From Bidens hawaiensis (lineage: Eukaryota > Streptophyta > Magnoliopsida > Asterales > Asteraceae): 64,000 bases of DNA. The DNA lies in NCBI GenBank assembly GCA_021521415.1, contig JAIQDT010001127.1, forward strand, positions 725,186 through 789,185, read 5' to 3'. Shown in pieces: positions 1 through 10,615 of this stretch. The first letter of the stretch is position 1. Each line of letters starts with the position of its first letter. Below the pieces are notes generated by a model that made no database searches, had not been told where the DNA came from, and worked only from the letters and a program-made list of their open reading frames with translations. The position numbers and the translations under genes are program-made.

Positions 1-1316
1 GATGGATATGAATGATTGCTTGTCGGTACGCGAACGATCTTCGGATATTGCGCGTACTGTCAGGTCAAAAATAAAGGTACGAATATTATATATCGAAGAT
101 GTATGAACATTACAAATGAATACTTGTCGGGGCGTGAACGATCTTCGGATATTGCACGTATCGACAAGAGGTATGGGTGTTAAATGAATGATGTAAAGAA
201 CGCCTAGAGTGTTCTTATGCTATAATGTAATTATTGTATATGTGAAGTATGTGTATACAGGTACACGAATGGTATGTGAGTTCTACGTTCGACATAGTAA
301 GTTAGGATGGCAAATCCCTCTAGCTTTTGTCGGACATAGACTCGGCTGGTGATGGCGTAGTTAAGGACTGCGGGCCTTATACGTAATGTAGATGATAGAT
401 GTAAACGTAGATAGGGACGGTGGGCCTTATACGTGTTACAGATAATAGACGACAACGTAGTTAAGGACTGCGGGCCTTATACGTAAAGTAGATGATAGAA
501 GTAAACGTAGATAGGGACGGTGATCCTTATACGTGTTACAGATAATAGACGACAACGTAGTTAAGGACTGCGGACCTTATACATATTATAGATAGGCATC
601 AGCATAGGAAAGGACTGTGGACCTTATACGTGCTGTATTTGTATTGTGGTAGCATAGGGGAGGACTGCGGACCTCGTACGTGCTATAGTTTAGGTTGCAA
701 CATAGGGAAGGACTGTGGACCTTGTACGTGTTGTGGATGTAGGATGGTATAGGGAAGGACTGCGGACCTTGCACGTACCATAAATGGTGAACATAGGTAA
801 GGACTGCGGACCTTTTACGTGTTCACGACCTTGAGTACAGGTATAGACGGCGGACTATGAACGTACTCTCGGTAGACTGAGGTTAGTGATTGTAGATATG
901 TATGTATGTATGGTAGTAAGTATGTATGTAGAACAGAAGGGTAACTAGTTAGGTATGGATATGTATCTTCGGATATGTATGTATGTGTATGTATTGTATG
1001 GCGTCCGATTAACTAGAACTCACTCAGCGTAGCTGACTTTTAGTATGCACGCAGGTGAGTAGAATGAGACAACTAGCTTGAGCGGGCACATGGTGGGCGA
1101 ATAGGAGACTGGCATTTGAAGACTCAAGATGTTTTAATGTAATTGACGTTTATTTTGAAAGACAAGAATGTTTAATTAAGGCAAGTTTTGGATTGTTGTA
1201 ACGTTTCATGAAAGTTTTTATATTCCGCGAAAGTTTTAATGAACTCTGATTTGTAAGAACTGTGTTTATGAGTAAATCCGACGCTAAAGTAAGGCTACCG
1301 GGTTCGGGGCCTTACA
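1..1316 (+). mobile_element. 3' part of a chromovirus LTR (solo or 3' LTR), cut by window start
   Basis: The last ~300 bp, ending GGGGCCTTACA at 1316, are the reverse complement of the start of the LTR at 23730-24060, including the shared stretch around AGTAAATC and the CACTCAGCG block. This is therefore the 3' part of the same Ty3/gypsy LTR family, on the plus strand. Its 5' end and any internal element lie upstream of the window, so solo LTR and 3' LTR cannot be told apart. The insertion lies 17 bp before an MBD-like exon. Middle part diverged and minisatellite-rich. Confidence 0.75.
357..870 (+). repeat. 47-51 bp minisatellite inside the LTR
   Basis: About ten head-to-tail copies of a 44-52 bp unit with core GGACTGCGGACCTTATACGT. 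The first four copies alternate as a ~100-bp dimer (GTAGTTAAGGACTGCGGGCC / GTAGATAGGGACGGTGGGCC); later copies are monomeric and shorter. The related LTR at 23730-25888 carries different tandem repeats at the matching place, so the array evolved independently in each copy. Confidence 0.85.
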
Positions 1317-1333
1317 TATTATCCTTTTTGTAG

Positions 1334-1793
1334 TATTATTATGAGCCGGGGACCGGACACATGTTCAGATCTTTAACATCTGTTCAAAAGCATCTAGCAC
1401 AACTTGAAGAAGAAAATTCACCTTTATCAATAGTACTAGAATAATTAAGAGATAATAATATACCCCTTTCCAAGGCTTTTAAGTTAATCACTTCCATGAA
1501 GGTTTGACTTAACTATTTGACTGAATATTAAAACGGAAACTTATAATTTGACTTGCTATTTGGTTTTACAGAGTTATGGTTCATATGATTCATGGAAAAA
1601 AAGCTTTTCAAGGAAAGAACAAGGTTCATCAGTTAGCAATGCTCCTCCAAACAAGATCAATTGGGTTATTTCTAGCACTGCAGGAGATACTTGGAATGCT
1701 TTTGTTGGAGATGAACTGGTTCCGGATTTTATGAAGCAACAATGGGCAAAAAGATTCATGTTCACCATCAATGACTACAATTATAATGAACAG
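1334..1793 (+). pseudogene. MBD5/6-like methyl-CpG-binding protein fragment, copy M1 (two exons)
   Basis: Exon A starts after TTTTTGTAG at 1334 and encodes YYYEPGTGHMFRSLTSVQKH, which fits the C-terminal half of a plant methyl-CpG-binding domain (YYYEP then FRS then a leucine helix). It ends in a stop near 1443. Exon B starts after TTTTACAG at 1572, ends at a GT donor after 1793, and encodes an open stretch with KINWVISS, AGDTWNAFVGDEL and VPDFMKQQW, which resembles the C-terminal region of plant MBD5/6 proteins. The N-terminal half of the domain is missing. Assignment is from remembered family motifs; exon A is surer than exon B. Non-functional fragment. Confidence 0.6.
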
Positions 1794-2919
1794 GTATTTA
1801 GTGTGAAATGGATTTTTTTTCTTAAATCATAAAATAATATATTCTAGTCTAGTTCTATCCGTTACATAGACATGGAACGTTCACTTGAGTTTATATTTTA
1901 TATTTAATATGTATTTTTTTATAGAATGTTTTTGATATTTTATGTCTTTGTTTTGCTTCGTTAAATTCAAATGAACGACGATGAATAAGGCCATTTCTGA
2001 TTATACAAATTTGGGCCGTTGCAGGAATGAATCTGAGGCTGGCTTTTGTGTTTTTTGATTCAGATAATGCTGCAACCAAGTTTGATGGAAATTAGGAATA
2101 TAATCATGTACATTATCAAAACTAATGATGTTTGTAGTTTTATCAATGTCTATCAGTTTCCTGTTTGAATCTTGAGTTTTCTAATCACGCGATGATATGG
2201 ATGAAAATAAATTTTTGTGAAAACAAAACATGACAATCTTCAAGTTTATAAGTCTAGCAAAACATAAAAATTGAAACTTCCAATATTTTGATACTTTAAA
2301 GAAAACAGAAACATAAGTTTTCGAAATAGAGAGCTACGTCATCTCTCACGACCGCAGCGCTTATGTCATCATGTAATATACTTTTTTTTTGGTGGATACT
2401 GCTTAACCACCACCGCCTTCAGGATTCAATCGTCCACAGACACCTTATAAGCCGAAAACTGATCAAATAGGGTATGTGCCAGATCTGCCACAAGAACATG
2501 TATCACGAGAAGGCCCTTAAATGTGATATTGACTCAGTAATCAGAGCGCTTTATTATGTATTCTTGTGTTTTGTTACATTCAAAAGGTACAAAAGAAAGA
2601 TCTTTAAATACAAAAGAAAAAGAAAACTTTTGACTCTTAACTAGGAAATATAAAATAAACGGAATGTGCCTTGATTGTAGTCCAACGGTATAAAGCTAGC
2701 TGTCAATGAGATCTTCAAAGGATAGAAGCTGATCCCTGCAATATTCTTTTAATTATTTTGTTGTAATTTCTAACATCATCCCCCAAACTTACTAATGAAT
2801 GTATGGTGAAAGAAGTGCCCCTAAAGACAGGTGACAATATCGGATAGGGTAATTTTGATATAAATGTTTGTTCATTTACATTCTTTATATTTTTTATTGA
2901 AAATAAATAAGTTTTCACG
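1794..2919. other. intergenic spacer between MBD-like copies
   Basis: AT-rich, no credible ORF. 2020-2110 (after TTGCAG) resembles 4030-4110 and 60917 onward and may be the next, decayed exon of the MBD-like gene. 2440-2860 is unlike anything else in the window and I could not classify it. Confidence 0.4.
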
Positions 2920-3358
2920 TTATTATTATGAGCCTGGACATGACACGTTCAGATCTTTAGCATCTGTTCAAAAGCATCTAGCACAACTTGAAGAAGAAAA
3001 TTCACTTTTCTCAGCAGTTTTAAAAGAATCAAGAGAAATTGACCCAATTCCAAATCCCTTAAATTAGTCACTCCCACCAAGGTTTGACTTTAGAAGTTGA
3101 CTTTGTCTTTTGACCAAAACAGAAACTTATAATTTGACTTGCTGTTTGCGTTTTTAGAATTGTGCATGGTTCATATGATTCAACGAAGAAAAGCATTTCA
3201 AGAAAAGAAGAAGATTCACCATTTAGCAATATGTCTCCCCAAGCAGGGCCAATTTAGGAATGCTTTTGTTGGAGATGAAGTGTTTTCGGATTCTATGAAG
3301 CAACAATGGAGAAAAAGATTCATGTTCACCATCATTAACACCAAACACAATCAGCAGA
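2920..3358 (+). pseudogene. MBD5/6-like fragment, copy M2 (tandem duplicate of M1)
   Basis: Same two-exon arrangement as M1, about 1.59 kb downstream. Exon A (2920-3067) reads YYYEPGHDTFRSLASVQKHL then AQLEEENSLFSAVLKESRE; the acceptor before it has lost its AG. Exon B (3158-3358) starts after TTTTTAG and keeps NAFVGDEVFSDSMKQQW and KRFMFTI. Its 5' part is frame-disrupted and the donor GT has become AT. More decayed than M1. It also provides the uninterrupted version of the site split by the CACTA element at 54306-59387. Confidence 0.6.
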
Positions 3359-4269
3359 TATTTAATGTAATCTAACTGAAATTATAAAATAATTCTAGTA
3401 AATTTATTTGTTTAATAGAACCACTTACAAATAACAAATTTATCATTCAACAAATGTACTTATTTATTTATTAAATGGATGTGGAAAGTATTTTACATTC
3501 ATTTAGTTAAATAAACATAAGTACAAACACGGACATTCTACTTGCTCATTTATTTATGTGCGTTTGTGGACGTTTGGTCAAGTGCCCGTTCATAAATACT
3601 TAAAATTTATGTACAAACGAGGGCATGCTGATTTCACATTAATTGAATAATATGTTGGAGAACCGTCTTATAGTGCAATGAAGATAATTAAAGCAGCGAG
3701 AGAGATAAAACGGACGGTTACATAACCGTCTTATCCATCACATTGAAAGCACTGTGTTTTTTATAATTTTTTGCTGTATCTAAAAAAACTTTCACTGAAC
3801 TGCAGTCTCCGTGGGAGTAGCCCCTTAAAGGTAAGGTTTTCTCTCATCTCACCTTTCAGAGACTCTACTTTTATGACTTGTGAATGGAACATTACTGGTA
3901 TTGTTTGTTTGTTTTGCATCTTTTCATGTATGTTCACACATCTATTAAGTAAATTGTACAAAGACGGGTAAGCCTCGTTCGTGTTTGATCATGTCGTTTA
4001 CAAACATATTTCTGATACACGTGGGCTGTTTGCAGGAATATTGAATCCAAGGCAGGCTTTGTAGTTTGTGCAACCAAGTTTCAAGGGTATTATAATCATC
4101 ACGCGATGATATAAACAAAAATACCTTTCGACGAGAGGGAAACATGATAATTAATATTTCAAGTTTATAAGCATAGAAAAACACGATTTAAACTATACCA
4201 TTGTATGGAGTTAGTTATCTGTTGCCCAGGAATGAATTAAGGACAAAAATAATCAAACAACCGATTGAA
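3359..4269. other. MBD-like gene downstream region; inverted copy at 53.3-54.0 kb
   Basis: No gene. The block 3370-4060 is found as its reverse complement at 53290-54000 (shared landmarks: ATATGTTGGAGAACCGTCTT near 3650 and CCTCGTTCGTGTTTGATCAT near 3973). 4030-4110 begins after TTTGCAG and may be a decayed exon. The open reading frames here are short and AT-rich and are not supported. Confidence 0.45.
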
Positions 4270-4669
4270 TTGCAAAAGTGTTATTATTTTTAAATTTTTA
4301 TTGATCTTGGAATGTATTTATACATGGGAAATACAGATTCAACCTATTGCTATTTACAAGTTAACCCATTCTACAAAAACATCTACTAACTAAACATACT
4401 TTGACACTTTTATCATATCTAACCCTATACACTTTAGCATGTGATGAGGGATTAATGTCTAACATTAGCAGCCTAGAAGAAGCTGAAAACCCGAATCGCC
4501 GACTAAATATTCTCGATTAATCTTGATTGCATCCCCGTTTAGCGTCATTCCTTTTTGAGCCAAACTATAAATTTGTGTTTGGGTACATCTTTACATGAGT
4601 GGTCTCAAGCGCTCCATAACAGTTTGGCATAAATATGTATGGAAACTCTTGTTGCACACATCACACTTG

Positions 4670-4706
<37 letters not shown>

Positions 4707-4938
4707 TCGAACCACCCTCTTTTGATGGAGCCTAGCCTGGTTAATGCCACGGCTATCTGATCTATGGTCACTGTCATTTCTTTGCCGTCCCAGAATTTGA
4801 ATCTTGTAGACTCGTCTACCATACATTTGGCACGTTGATCGATCATTGGCTTCAATCTTCCTTTTCCAGCTTTTGATTTAAATCAAACAGCCGTTTGATC
4901 ACTTGTTTGTCATTTCCGGCGCTATGAACAATCAACAT
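4270..4938 (-). pseudogene. Harbinger/ALP1-like copy A, exon 1 fused to exon 3, degenerate
   Basis: Minus-strand copy of the gene best seen at 16301-17452. The start codon is at 4938 (MLIVHSAGNDKQVIKRLFD). The first intron and exon 2 are missing: exon-1 sequence runs straight into the transposase-like part MVDESTRFKFWDGKEMTV and DQIAVALTRL, broken by a (TA)n run at 4672-4704 and then by deletions. 4480-4600 matches the part around the MYPNTS motif. 4270-4480 is the conserved 3' UTR-like end. The intact WDGKEMTV here shows that the TGA of copy C replaces a sense codon. It faces MBD copy M2 tail to tail. Confidence 0.6.
4672..4704. repeat. (TA)n microsatellite
   Basis: About 16 uninterrupted TA units inside Harbinger-like copy A. 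Related copies have TA-rich first introns, so this is probably a remnant of that intron. Confidence 0.9.
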
Positions 4939-5035
4939 GTTATATATCAACAATGATAAAGAGCTTGTAGGGTTACAGACTAGAGAGAAGATGGGTTGAT
5001 GAATACATGAACGAAGAAAGGAGAATGAATTAGGG

Positions 5036-5047
5036 TTTTATTTATAA
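5036..5047 (-). promoter_or_regulatory. TATA box of copy A
   Basis: On the minus strand CTTATAAATAAAACCCTAATTC lies ~100 bp before the copy A start codon. The same CTTATAAATRAAACCCTA context occurs before copies B, C, D and F at the same distance, so it is a conserved core promoter. Confidence 0.6.
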
Positions 5048-5099
5048 GAAGATGGGTTAGGTTGAGTTATTTTTCATTCAAACCCCCTTATTTTATAAC

Positions 5100-6166
5100 T
5101 CTCAAAACTCAAAAGTGCCACTTTAGTTGGTGAATCTTGTGGGCTAGTACATGGTTTTTGAAAACCACCTATTTAGTTTCACATAGGAAAAAATAATAGA
5201 ATAGCTATGATTATATCATTTCATTCTAAGAAAAAAAGTTATATGATTTGATTTAATAATTTGTTTTTATTATCTATACTTTATATAAAAGAATAAAAAA
5301 AACTGGCATGATAGCTGTCGTTCTCACGTTGCTCATTACCTTTTTTTATTACTGATGTATCAACACCATATTAATTCTCAGGGTTTTAACCTGTTTAAGA
5401 GTAAAATTTCACGTTGCAAAATAACCCATCAGATCAAACGAGTTATAACGTATTCATCAATATGTACCCCAATTTTCATCTGTTTGTTCATTGCATCGAC
5501 CATGAATCAAACGAGTAAGCGGCACAGAAGATCGAAGATGCGTTGATGAATGTGTGTGTGTTTGTGTTTGTATGAACGAATGGGTTTGATTTATAAGAAG
5601 ATAATTTTTTTCATCTAAATCCGTCCATCATTAAAACTCTTTATATAAAAATCACCCATTTCTTATTTATATACTATAATGTTAAGTGTAAAGTGTAATT
5701 GGTTCATATTCTACTTCGTTTTCTTATTTTTAATGTTTTTCCTGTTGTGATTTACAAATTACATTAGCTTTTGTATAACATTATTCTGTATCTTTGTCAC
5801 ATTTATTTGAATCCATTTTAAACACACATCCACGTACATAAATACCTGATTACATAAGTGGGACAACGTACTACTTCAATTCTCCCCCTCAATTATGTAT
5901 TTTCAACTCATAGCAATATGTGATTTGTTGGTCGGTGATATAGCATGTGCTAATATGGTCACTAGCAACAACCATGAACGACACCACGTGTGTGGTCCCT
6001 TAGATTCTTCCTAGATTTGGGGATTTAGTTAAGATCGCTCAAGATTCGGTATTTGAGAGGGACGTCGAATAATGATTGCATATCTAGAGCTTATTGCTTT
6101 TGTTTAGATTTCGTGGTATATTTTTACATGAAAACTAATATATTCATGATGTGTTTTACATTACAA
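5100..6166 (-). repeat. conserved upstream block of copy A
   Basis: Minus-strand copy of a >1-kb upstream block also found at 14560-16110 (two tandem copies), 35640-36760, 52890-53240 and 63450-64000. It contains a G-box (CACGTG near 5986) in the context CACACGTGGT plus a conserved CGTTCATG. It always sits upstream of the TATA box of the Harbinger-like gene copies. Confidence 0.65.
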
Positions 6167-6216
6167 CTAGTATTGAGACCCCCCGCGTTGCCGCGGGGTG
6201 GGTGGGGGGGTTAGCG
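6167..6216 (-). mobile_element. Helitron 3' terminus, minus strand
   Basis: On the minus strand: GC-rich hairpin CCCCGCGGCAACGCGGGG, a 9-bp spacer, then CTAG followed by T. This is the standard Helitron 3' end (hairpin about 10 bp before CTRR, inserted before T). The 5' TC end on the higher-coordinate side was not identified. Confidence 0.55.
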
Positions 6217-6482
6217 GCGGAAAGGTAAACCTTAACAAATTCAAGTAAATCAGCAATAAACAACACAATAGTGATGAGTATGATTATGGTAAGCTCATAC
6301 CAAGTTATGCGAGAGCACGATTATAATCAGCACTTAGTGACCCATAATCTTAGGTTAATCAATATTGTCTTCAATGCCATACCAAATACACTAGGTTAAG
6401 TCAAACAAAACATCCATCACAACTAACATCCAATGTACACAACTTTCTATCAACAAACACGTGTTCTTTTTTGTTTAAGATC
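6217..6482. other. no gene seen
   Basis: AT-rich stretch, possibly the inside of the minus-strand Helitron ending at 6167. No ORF, repeat or motif recognised. Confidence 0.4.
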
Positions 6483-6485
6483 CGT

Positions 6486-6801
6486 CACTACTAGAAAATA
6501 AGTCATTTTCTTACAAAATTTTCCTACAAATTTCCTACGACAAGTAGTTCCAACAAAAAAATAAGCTCAAACTTTGCTACAATATTATCTAATAAACATT
6601 ATGAATAGTTTTTGTAGGAAAGCTGTAGAAAGTTTACAACCACATGTTTTTGTAGCAATTTTGTAAGAAAATTTGTTGAAAACGATTTTCAAGTATGTGT
6701 TTTTCCAACAACTTTTTTGTTAGAAAATTGTTAGAAACTTGATTTTTCCAACAAACTTCCTACAATTTGGTTGTGGAAAAACATCTCTTTTTCTAGTAGT
6801 G
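6486..6801. mobile_element. CACTA-type MITE, 316 bp
   Basis: Starts CACTACTAGAAAA and ends TTTTTCTAGTAGTG, perfect CACTA-superfamily terminal inverted repeats, flanked by a 3-bp duplication CGT (6483-6485 and 6802-6804). The inside is made of repeated TTGTAGGAAA-like subterminal motifs in both orientations and has no transposase. Its termini are the same as those of the 5.1-kb element at 54306-59387, which suggests the same transposase source. Confidence 0.9.
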
Positions 6802-6892
6802 CGTGAGTTTTTTCAACCTAATTCTGTGTTGGTACGTAAAACAGAAATTCTTAGTCGAAGACACTTTATAATAAAAATGAAGAAACTACTAT

Positions 6893-7043
6893 CAAGCCGG
6901 GGGTCTCACCGGAAGCAGCCTCTCTATCCCTATGGGATAGAGGTAAGGCTGTCTACATCTTACCCTCCTCAGACCTTACCATAGCATTGCTATTGGTGGG
7001 ATATACTGAGTACGATGATGATGATGATGATGATGATGATGAA
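6893..7043 (+). mobile_element. 5'-truncated Au-like SINE with (GAT)n tail
   Basis: The sequence GGGGGTCTCACCGGAAGCAG, then CCTCTCTATCCC, GGTAAGGCTG, CTACATCTTACCCTCC and ATTGGTGGGATATACTGAG, ending in about ten GAT units, matches the 3' body of the widespread plant Au SINE family. The tRNA-derived 5' head with A and B boxes is absent, as is usual for truncated copies. Confidence 0.7.
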
Positions 7044-7622
7044 GAAACACGTTGCTAAAAATTATTAGTTCAAAACATCTATATATTCCTTCAAGCTTCA
7101 AAACTATAAAGTGACATTTTTATTTGTTATTTTCAATAGGGGTGAACAAAGGTCTTGATGCAAATCATTTTTTGGTTAGCTACATTTTTAAATTACCTAC
7201 CACTTCAAATAAAAGCCATAGCATAACATTAGAAGAGTAGCATCGGCCAATTTAGTAATTAAGCACCTCTGTTTTTGCAAAGTTGCAGTAGAGGGATATA
7301 ATTTTCTTGTAACTTTACACCATCTCTCTGTTTCAAATGAAGAGACCACCACATCTGAATGTATATCCACCTCATTAGAAGACAATTTAGTTACTCCATA
7401 AAGATAGAAACAAAGCAAACACTAAGCACACATGTTCCATAAATGGCTTTGATACAAAAATGAAACATGTGACTACCCAATATGACAGCTGCTATCCAGA
7501 TCGATACACTATCAAAAACACAACGAAATAAATTTACAATTTCATATGAGTGCATAAGAGCACCACAGTTGCCATTCCAAGAGTCCCAAAATCGAGCCAC
7601 CTTTACAACCCGAAGGAAATAT
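7044..7622. other. no clear gene; possible decayed last exon of copy B
   Basis: AT-rich. On the minus strand 7540-7622 begins GTAAAG then GTGGCTCGATTTTGGG, which resembles the start of the kinase DFG exon at 50735 but diverges after a few codons. The remainder is unrecognised. Confidence 0.3.
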
Positions 7623-7684
7623 GAACAAATTGAAGTTTGACTTAAATTGTTAAAATGTTATAGAAAAACAACAAACTTAATTAC

Positions 7685-7860
7685 ATTATGAGCGTCCATT
7701 AGCAAATTTGCGGTCTTGAGACGCCTATGAATAATACTGTTCTTATGTAAGTACTCCATTCCTCTACAAACATCTATTGCAAACTTCACTAGCTGAGCAA
7801 GAGTTACGGTGTGATGGTGCTTTTGCAAGTATTCAAAAACACTGCCACCAGACATGTATT
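7685..7860 (-). pseudogene. Raf-like (STY8/17/46-type) kinase exon
   Basis: Reads EYMSGGSVFEYLQKH, VKFAIDVCRGMEYLHKNSII, then HRRLKTANLLMDAHN. This is kinase subdomains V to VIb of the plant STY/Raf-like group (family pattern MSGGSVYDYL ... [23 protein letters not shown]). The catalytic aspartate of HRD is changed (HRR), which would abolish activity. Bounded by acceptor TTGCAG at 7861 and donor GT at 7684. Family assignment is from motif memory; the kinase nature is clear. Confidence 0.75.
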
Positions 7861-8718
7861 CTGCAAGATCAATAAACAAAATTGTGTTTGTTAAAGAGTA
7901 AGATTAAAATATTGGGGAACAGACTTTAGTACCTATTATTATGCACAAGTGAGTTTGCGTTGTTCAAGCACCAATAAAACGAACATTGCTATAGTTGACC
8001 TTCCTGCAGAGAACATTGCTACATGTTATCACAATATATGATATGAAGCTGATCCACAGATGCTAGTTGACTCATACTTGGACCGAGCGACAGGGCAGAA
8101 AAGGGCCCAGAAAGGATGAAAAGGTCTTAGCAGTCCAGATCATGTGGCAAAGTCACAACCGTTGGGACTTTGCCACATGATCACCTTTTAAATTTTATCA
8201 AGACGGACTGCTTTTCCCCAATCTTCTAAAAATTATGTAAAATTGTGTGTTCATTAGATTTTGAGTATTAAACGTGTTTATTAACGAAATCAATTTAATA
8301 ATTAGGCACTCAATTCACATATTAGCAGTGTTTTCACGACAGAAAATTTAAAGCGGCCATCATTGGACCGCTGAACCAATTATGAAACTGGACCGGATGC
8401 AGGTCGCACCGGATTTTCAGTTATTATAATTTGCTTTCGTTTATTTCCTTCAAAAACTCATTTTATAAATAATTTTCCTCAAGACTCCATACATTTTCTT
8501 TAGTTAATTGCTAATTCACACCAAAACATAGAATATTTTTGCAACAAAAGAGATACCTGAGAATGGTTACTTCATGACAAAACTCATCGATCCTCCAAGG
8601 TTTGTAATGACATCTTGACCAACATAAGAAATAAAGATTGTAAGGAGCAAATAGAAAATGCAAATGCAGTATAGAAATACTTCAAAATCACAACTTTTTA
8701 GCATGCAATCGTATATAC

Positions 8719-8856
8719 CTTTGCTTGCTCATCGGTTTCATCCTCATCCCGACTAGGGTATTCCATGCTAATCGACGGACAAAAAGCTTTCGATTTGCTA
8801 CATCCGCGCTCGCAACACTTTTAATTTCTTCAGCAATTGAAGGGTATTCGCATCCG
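8719..8856 (-). pseudogene. RRM exon, UBA2-like
   Basis: The only open frame of this exon gives EEIKSVASADVANRKLFVRR then LAWNT, matching the RNP2 region of UBP1-associated (UBA2) RNA-binding proteins (DPVHRKLFVRGLAWNT). RNP1 and the rest of the RRM are absent: after LAWNT the sequence changes to the DEDETDEQ-type exon tail shared with other copies. Borders are AG (8857-8858) and GT. The plus-strand copy at 50075-50214 has extra bases, including a T near 50181, that shift the frame. Confidence 0.6.
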
Positions 8857-9537
8857 CTTCAATTTCGAACATAAAATAAAACAAAATTAAAAATTAAAAA
8901 GCTACTTTTGGGTGTATCTTCTGTTTTATAAACATAATTTATTTTTCTTGAATCAAGAATCACAATTTGGTCTAATAACATGTTATCAATTGCATAAAAG
9001 TTTTCTTTTGATAAAAAAGTCAATTATAGTTGAGCAAAATAAATCTAATAGGATTATTTAGTTTAAGAATATTATCGATCAACACACGAATATATAAGAA
9101 ATAATCCACTTACAAATCTCCACAAGATCCAGATCCAAGCTTTTCTCTAAAACTTTCTGGCACGTTTAGCATAACTGTGAAAAACCGGACCACGAACCCT
9201 GAAAATGTAATATATGGTAATACGTCACTGATATTAATAAGAGTTGAACATACTTCAAAATGACAACTTCTTAGCATGCAAGCATATATATATATATACC
9301 TTAGGTTGTTTGCCACTTCCGGCTTTTTAGCCGAGTGTAATTTTCTATCCATGGTGTAAGAACTTGTGAATAAACCTAGCCAGCTAGCTAGGTTGTTGCT
9401 ATGAACAATTAACATGTTATATATCAACAATGATCTGTTCACTGCATCGATCATTGACAAAGAGCTTGTAGGGTTACTGAGAGAGAAGATGGGTTGATAA
9501 ATATATGAACGAAGAAAGGAGAATGAATTAGGGTTTC

Positions 9538-9549
9538 ATTTATAAGAAA
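9538..9549 (-). promoter_or_regulatory. TATA box of copy B
   Basis: Minus strand CTTATAAATGAAACCCTAATTC about 190 bp upstream of the copy B start codon at 9352; same context as the other four copies. Confidence 0.55.
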
Positions 9550-9689
9550 ATGGGCTGGGTTATCTTTTTTTATTATTTAAACCCCTCATTTTATAACTCT
9601 TTAAAGTGTCACTAATTCTTATTTTTCTTGTTGGTGAATCCTCTGAGCTAGCACATGGTTTTCGAAAACCATCTTTAAAACATAATATA

Positions 9690-10072
9690 ATAGCTTGTGG
9701 AATAAGCTAGTTTTTGCTAGTTATTCTGCTATATATATATGTCACTGTTACGTCAGCAGCAAGGCAATCACATTTTTTATGTATTGGGAGATAACCCACT
9801 TTTGTTAGTTATCATGTCATGCCACATAATATAATAATTGTTATATATTTATATAATTTGTTTTAAGTAATATAAATTTACTTGGACTAAAAGTGTAAGA
9901 TAATATAAAATGGAAAAAATAATGATCAACTTAAAAAAGAAAAGGTCAATGTTCAAATTAAAAATATGTTACAAATTAAAGTTAAACAAAAGGTAAATAA
10001 CAAACCAAAGTTCAAATAAAAATAAAACTACGAATCAAATTCACCACGACGTCACGGTAAACTTCTTTCTCT
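9690..10072. other. no gene seen
   Basis: AT-rich sequence with TATATA runs near 9730 and 9845. No feature recognised. Confidence 0.4.
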
Positions 10073-10370
10073 TGTTCCATTAAAGCTCGGTCCTCCGAAG
10101 AAGTTTCCAAAGTTCAACCAATGTAAACTGAGTTTTGTACACACCTAAAATTTGTTTATGGGTCTCCTTCGTCACATCAATATCACTTGAACAGCTTGCT
10201 CTGCGTCGAATATTTGTAAACCGACTATGAATGTTGTTGAAGTTGGTGAGTTTCGTTCCCATCTGCAATCATTTGCCGAACAAGGAATCGGGCACATTGT
10301 ATTCACTTTGACCCATTGTTTGAAAAAACTTAGCCCTTGCCTCCTGCCAAAATTGTTACTAGAATTTATC
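10073..10370 (-). pseudogene. NAM-associated / Harbinger ORF1-like (Myb-type) remnant
   Basis: Minus-strand reading: FWQEARAKFFQTMG, then after one in-frame TGA LQMGTKLTNFNNIHSRFTNI, then VYKTQFTLVELWKLLRR. The order (FW..v...F....G, then SxKW with N-F-N-x-I, then F...EaW..L) matches the plant family of Myb/trihelix proteins annotated as NAM-associated C-terminal or GST T3-like, which is the partner ORF1 of PIF/Harbinger elements. The TGA falls where the family has the conserved W of SSKW, consistent with TGG to TGA. Single broken fragment without the DNA-binding domain. Confidence 0.55.
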
Positions 10371-10615
10371 ATCACCTATAAAGGAGAGAGTTATCCTAAA
10401 AATAAGTAGTTTTCTAGGAAGACTAAGAATAACTCATAGCCATTGGATCATGTTAATCAATGGCTGAGATTTAAAATTACCAATAACCGGCATAGTTTCC
10501 TATAATTGTTTTTTCACAATAATTTTTAATGTCAAATGTCAAAAATTTATTGGTTCTTACCATTTCTAGGAAATTCCTTATTCTTACTTTTACCCTTTTC
10601 TATATATATAAATAT

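Larger units (their letters stand above)
7685..9352 (-). pseudogene. chimeric kinase/RRM gene copy B (five exons visible)
   Basis: Minus-strand exons with consensus GT-AG borders: exon 1 9352-9300 (starts ATGGATAGAAAATTAC), exon 2 9198-9114 (FREKLGSGSCGDL, like a kinase glycine loop), exon 3 8856-8719 (RRM-like), exon 4 8613-8557 (DEFCHEVTILR, like a kinase alpha-C helix), exon 5 7860-7685 (kinase catalytic loop). Exons 2, 3 and 4 join in one frame. Exon 1 does not feed the same frame, and an exon expected between alpha-C and the hinge is missing, so no kinase can be made. 7861-9060 is matched in reverse at 49915-50740. Best seen as an exon-shuffled pseudogene. Confidence 0.55.

Noticed and set aside
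4605..4855. ORFs containing IYIYIYIY
   Set aside because: Translation through a (TA)n run; only the flanking VALTRL and STRFKFWDGKEMTV parts reflect the Harbinger-like gene.
9110..9460. 116-aa minus-strand ORF
   Set aside because: Reads through intron 1 and upstream sequence of copy B; only 9114-9198 and 9300-9352 are exon-like.
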